Below are positions 20,355 through 20,486 of a stretch of DNA of 20,486 bases, one piece after another. Source of the DNA: a virus; the IMG/VR virus record IMGVR_UViG_3300021091_004087, positions 1 to 20,486 of that record. One strand, given 5' to 3'. The position numbers and the translations under genes are program-made. Positions within the stretch are counted from its first letter, which is position 1. Each line of letters begins with the position of its first letter. The notes beneath the pieces were generated by a model. It searched no databases. It saw nothing but the letters and a program-made list of their open reading frames with translations, and was not told the origin of the DNA.

Positions 20355-20486
20355 AGATTTGTTGGTGTTCTTGCCTAGTAATAGGCATTAGTAAAATCGG
20401 GTTAAACGGGGAAACTCTCTATGAGACAATCCCGTACCAAGTCAGAAAGGGTTTAAGTTTTCTGAAAGGTCTAACGACTAGGTAGT
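20355..20486 (+). mobile_element. Group I intron in psbA (5' part, cut by window end)
   Basis: P1 pairs exon GAACGCT (20348-20354) with the guide GGTGTTC (20364-20370), with the diagnostic U-G at the splice site. P2 is TGCCTA/TAGGCA (20372-20377/20382-20387) with a GTAA tetraloop. P4 is CGGG (20398-20401) with CCCG (20431-20434) in P and Q elements (AATCGGGTTAAAC; AATCCCGTACCAAG). P5 is TCTC/GAGA (20416-20419/20423-20426), P6 region TCAGAAA/TTTCTGA (20442-20448/20459-20465), R is GGTCTAACGACTA (20468-20480), and P3 can form TTAGT/ACTAG (20388-20392/20477-20481). P7 3', P8 and the 3' splice site lie outside. Confidence 0.88.

Noticed and set aside
20355-20378. psbA ending at TAG 20376 with C-terminus RFVGVLA
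   Set aside because: The normal D1 residues after Ala336 include His337 and Asp342, which are needed for the manganese cluster. The bases here instead form P1 with the exon end and lead into group I intron core elements.
1-20486. CRISPR arrays, insertion-sequence transposases, replication origin
   Set aside because: No regularly spaced repeats, no transposase gene with terminal repeats and no origin-like iterons were seen.

Overview
This window looks like an accessory region of a T4-like myovirus that infects marine Synechococcus or Prochlorococcus (a cyanophage). The evidence is a phage-type gene set with auxiliary photosynthesis genes: psbA (D1), two high-light-inducible (hli) genes, a plant-type ferredoxin and a peroxiredoxin. 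There are also a ferritin-like Dps protein, a 2OG-Fe(II) oxygenase, a family-25 glycosyltransferase, three tRNA genes, T4-type late promoters (TATAAATA), and strong host-sigma70-like promoters (TTGACA-17-TATAAT) that should act as early promoters. Every supported gene lies on the + strand. No structural or replication gene was recognised.

Layout. (1) 1-3800: tRNA-Val, dps with a late promoter, a small zinc-ribbon protein, tRNA-Ser, a chain of overlapping very small genes ending in a 2OG oxygenase, a first HNH endonuclease gene wedged between a 17-nt tRNA-Pro 5' remnant and a complete tRNA-Pro, then three small genes. (2) 3801-4400: a second HNH gene that appears to have split a roughly 36-codon gene, followed by a good rho-independent terminator. 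(3) 4420-16343: a long A+T-rich surface-sugar cluster of 15 tightly packed or overlapping genes. It holds a methyltransferase, nine known or probable glycosyltransferases (GT2, GT11, GT17, GT25 and DUF5672 types), a cytidylyltransferase, RmlB- and RmlC-like enzymes, a second SDR epimerase/dehydratase, and an RfbH/E1-type PLP/[2Fe-2S] 3-dehydrase. It is preceded by what looks like a gmd remnant. (4) 16377-18979: a terminator overlapping an early promoter, then hli, a third HNH gene, a 28-aa membrane peptide, ferredoxin, two unknown genes, a second hli and a peroxiredoxin, ending in a strong terminator. (5) 18986-20486: a small unknown gene, a composite early/late promoter, a structured leader, and psbA exon 1 interrupted after codon 336 by a group I intron that runs off the window.

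The main discovery-type signal is shared by the three HNH genes. Each lies downstream of an early promoter. Each has an exact TATAAATA late promoter 21-27 nt before its start codon, in, or directly next to the left side of, a hairpin whose right arm covers the ribosome-binding or start-codon region. Readthrough early RNA should fold and hide the start; late RNA starting inside the element lacks the left arm. This matches the logic known for T4 I-TevI and is repeated here three times with unrelated stem sequences. Together with the psbA group I intron and the split tRNA and small-gene remnants, it makes the window a hotspot for homing elements.

In the sugar cluster, the RfbH-like enzyme keeps the His that replaces the PLP lysine and the C-X57-C-X-C spacing of its Fe-S site. 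This suggests that the phage helps make a 3-deoxy- or 3,6-dideoxy-sugar. No dedicated reductase partner is visible in the window, but a phage ferredoxin is.
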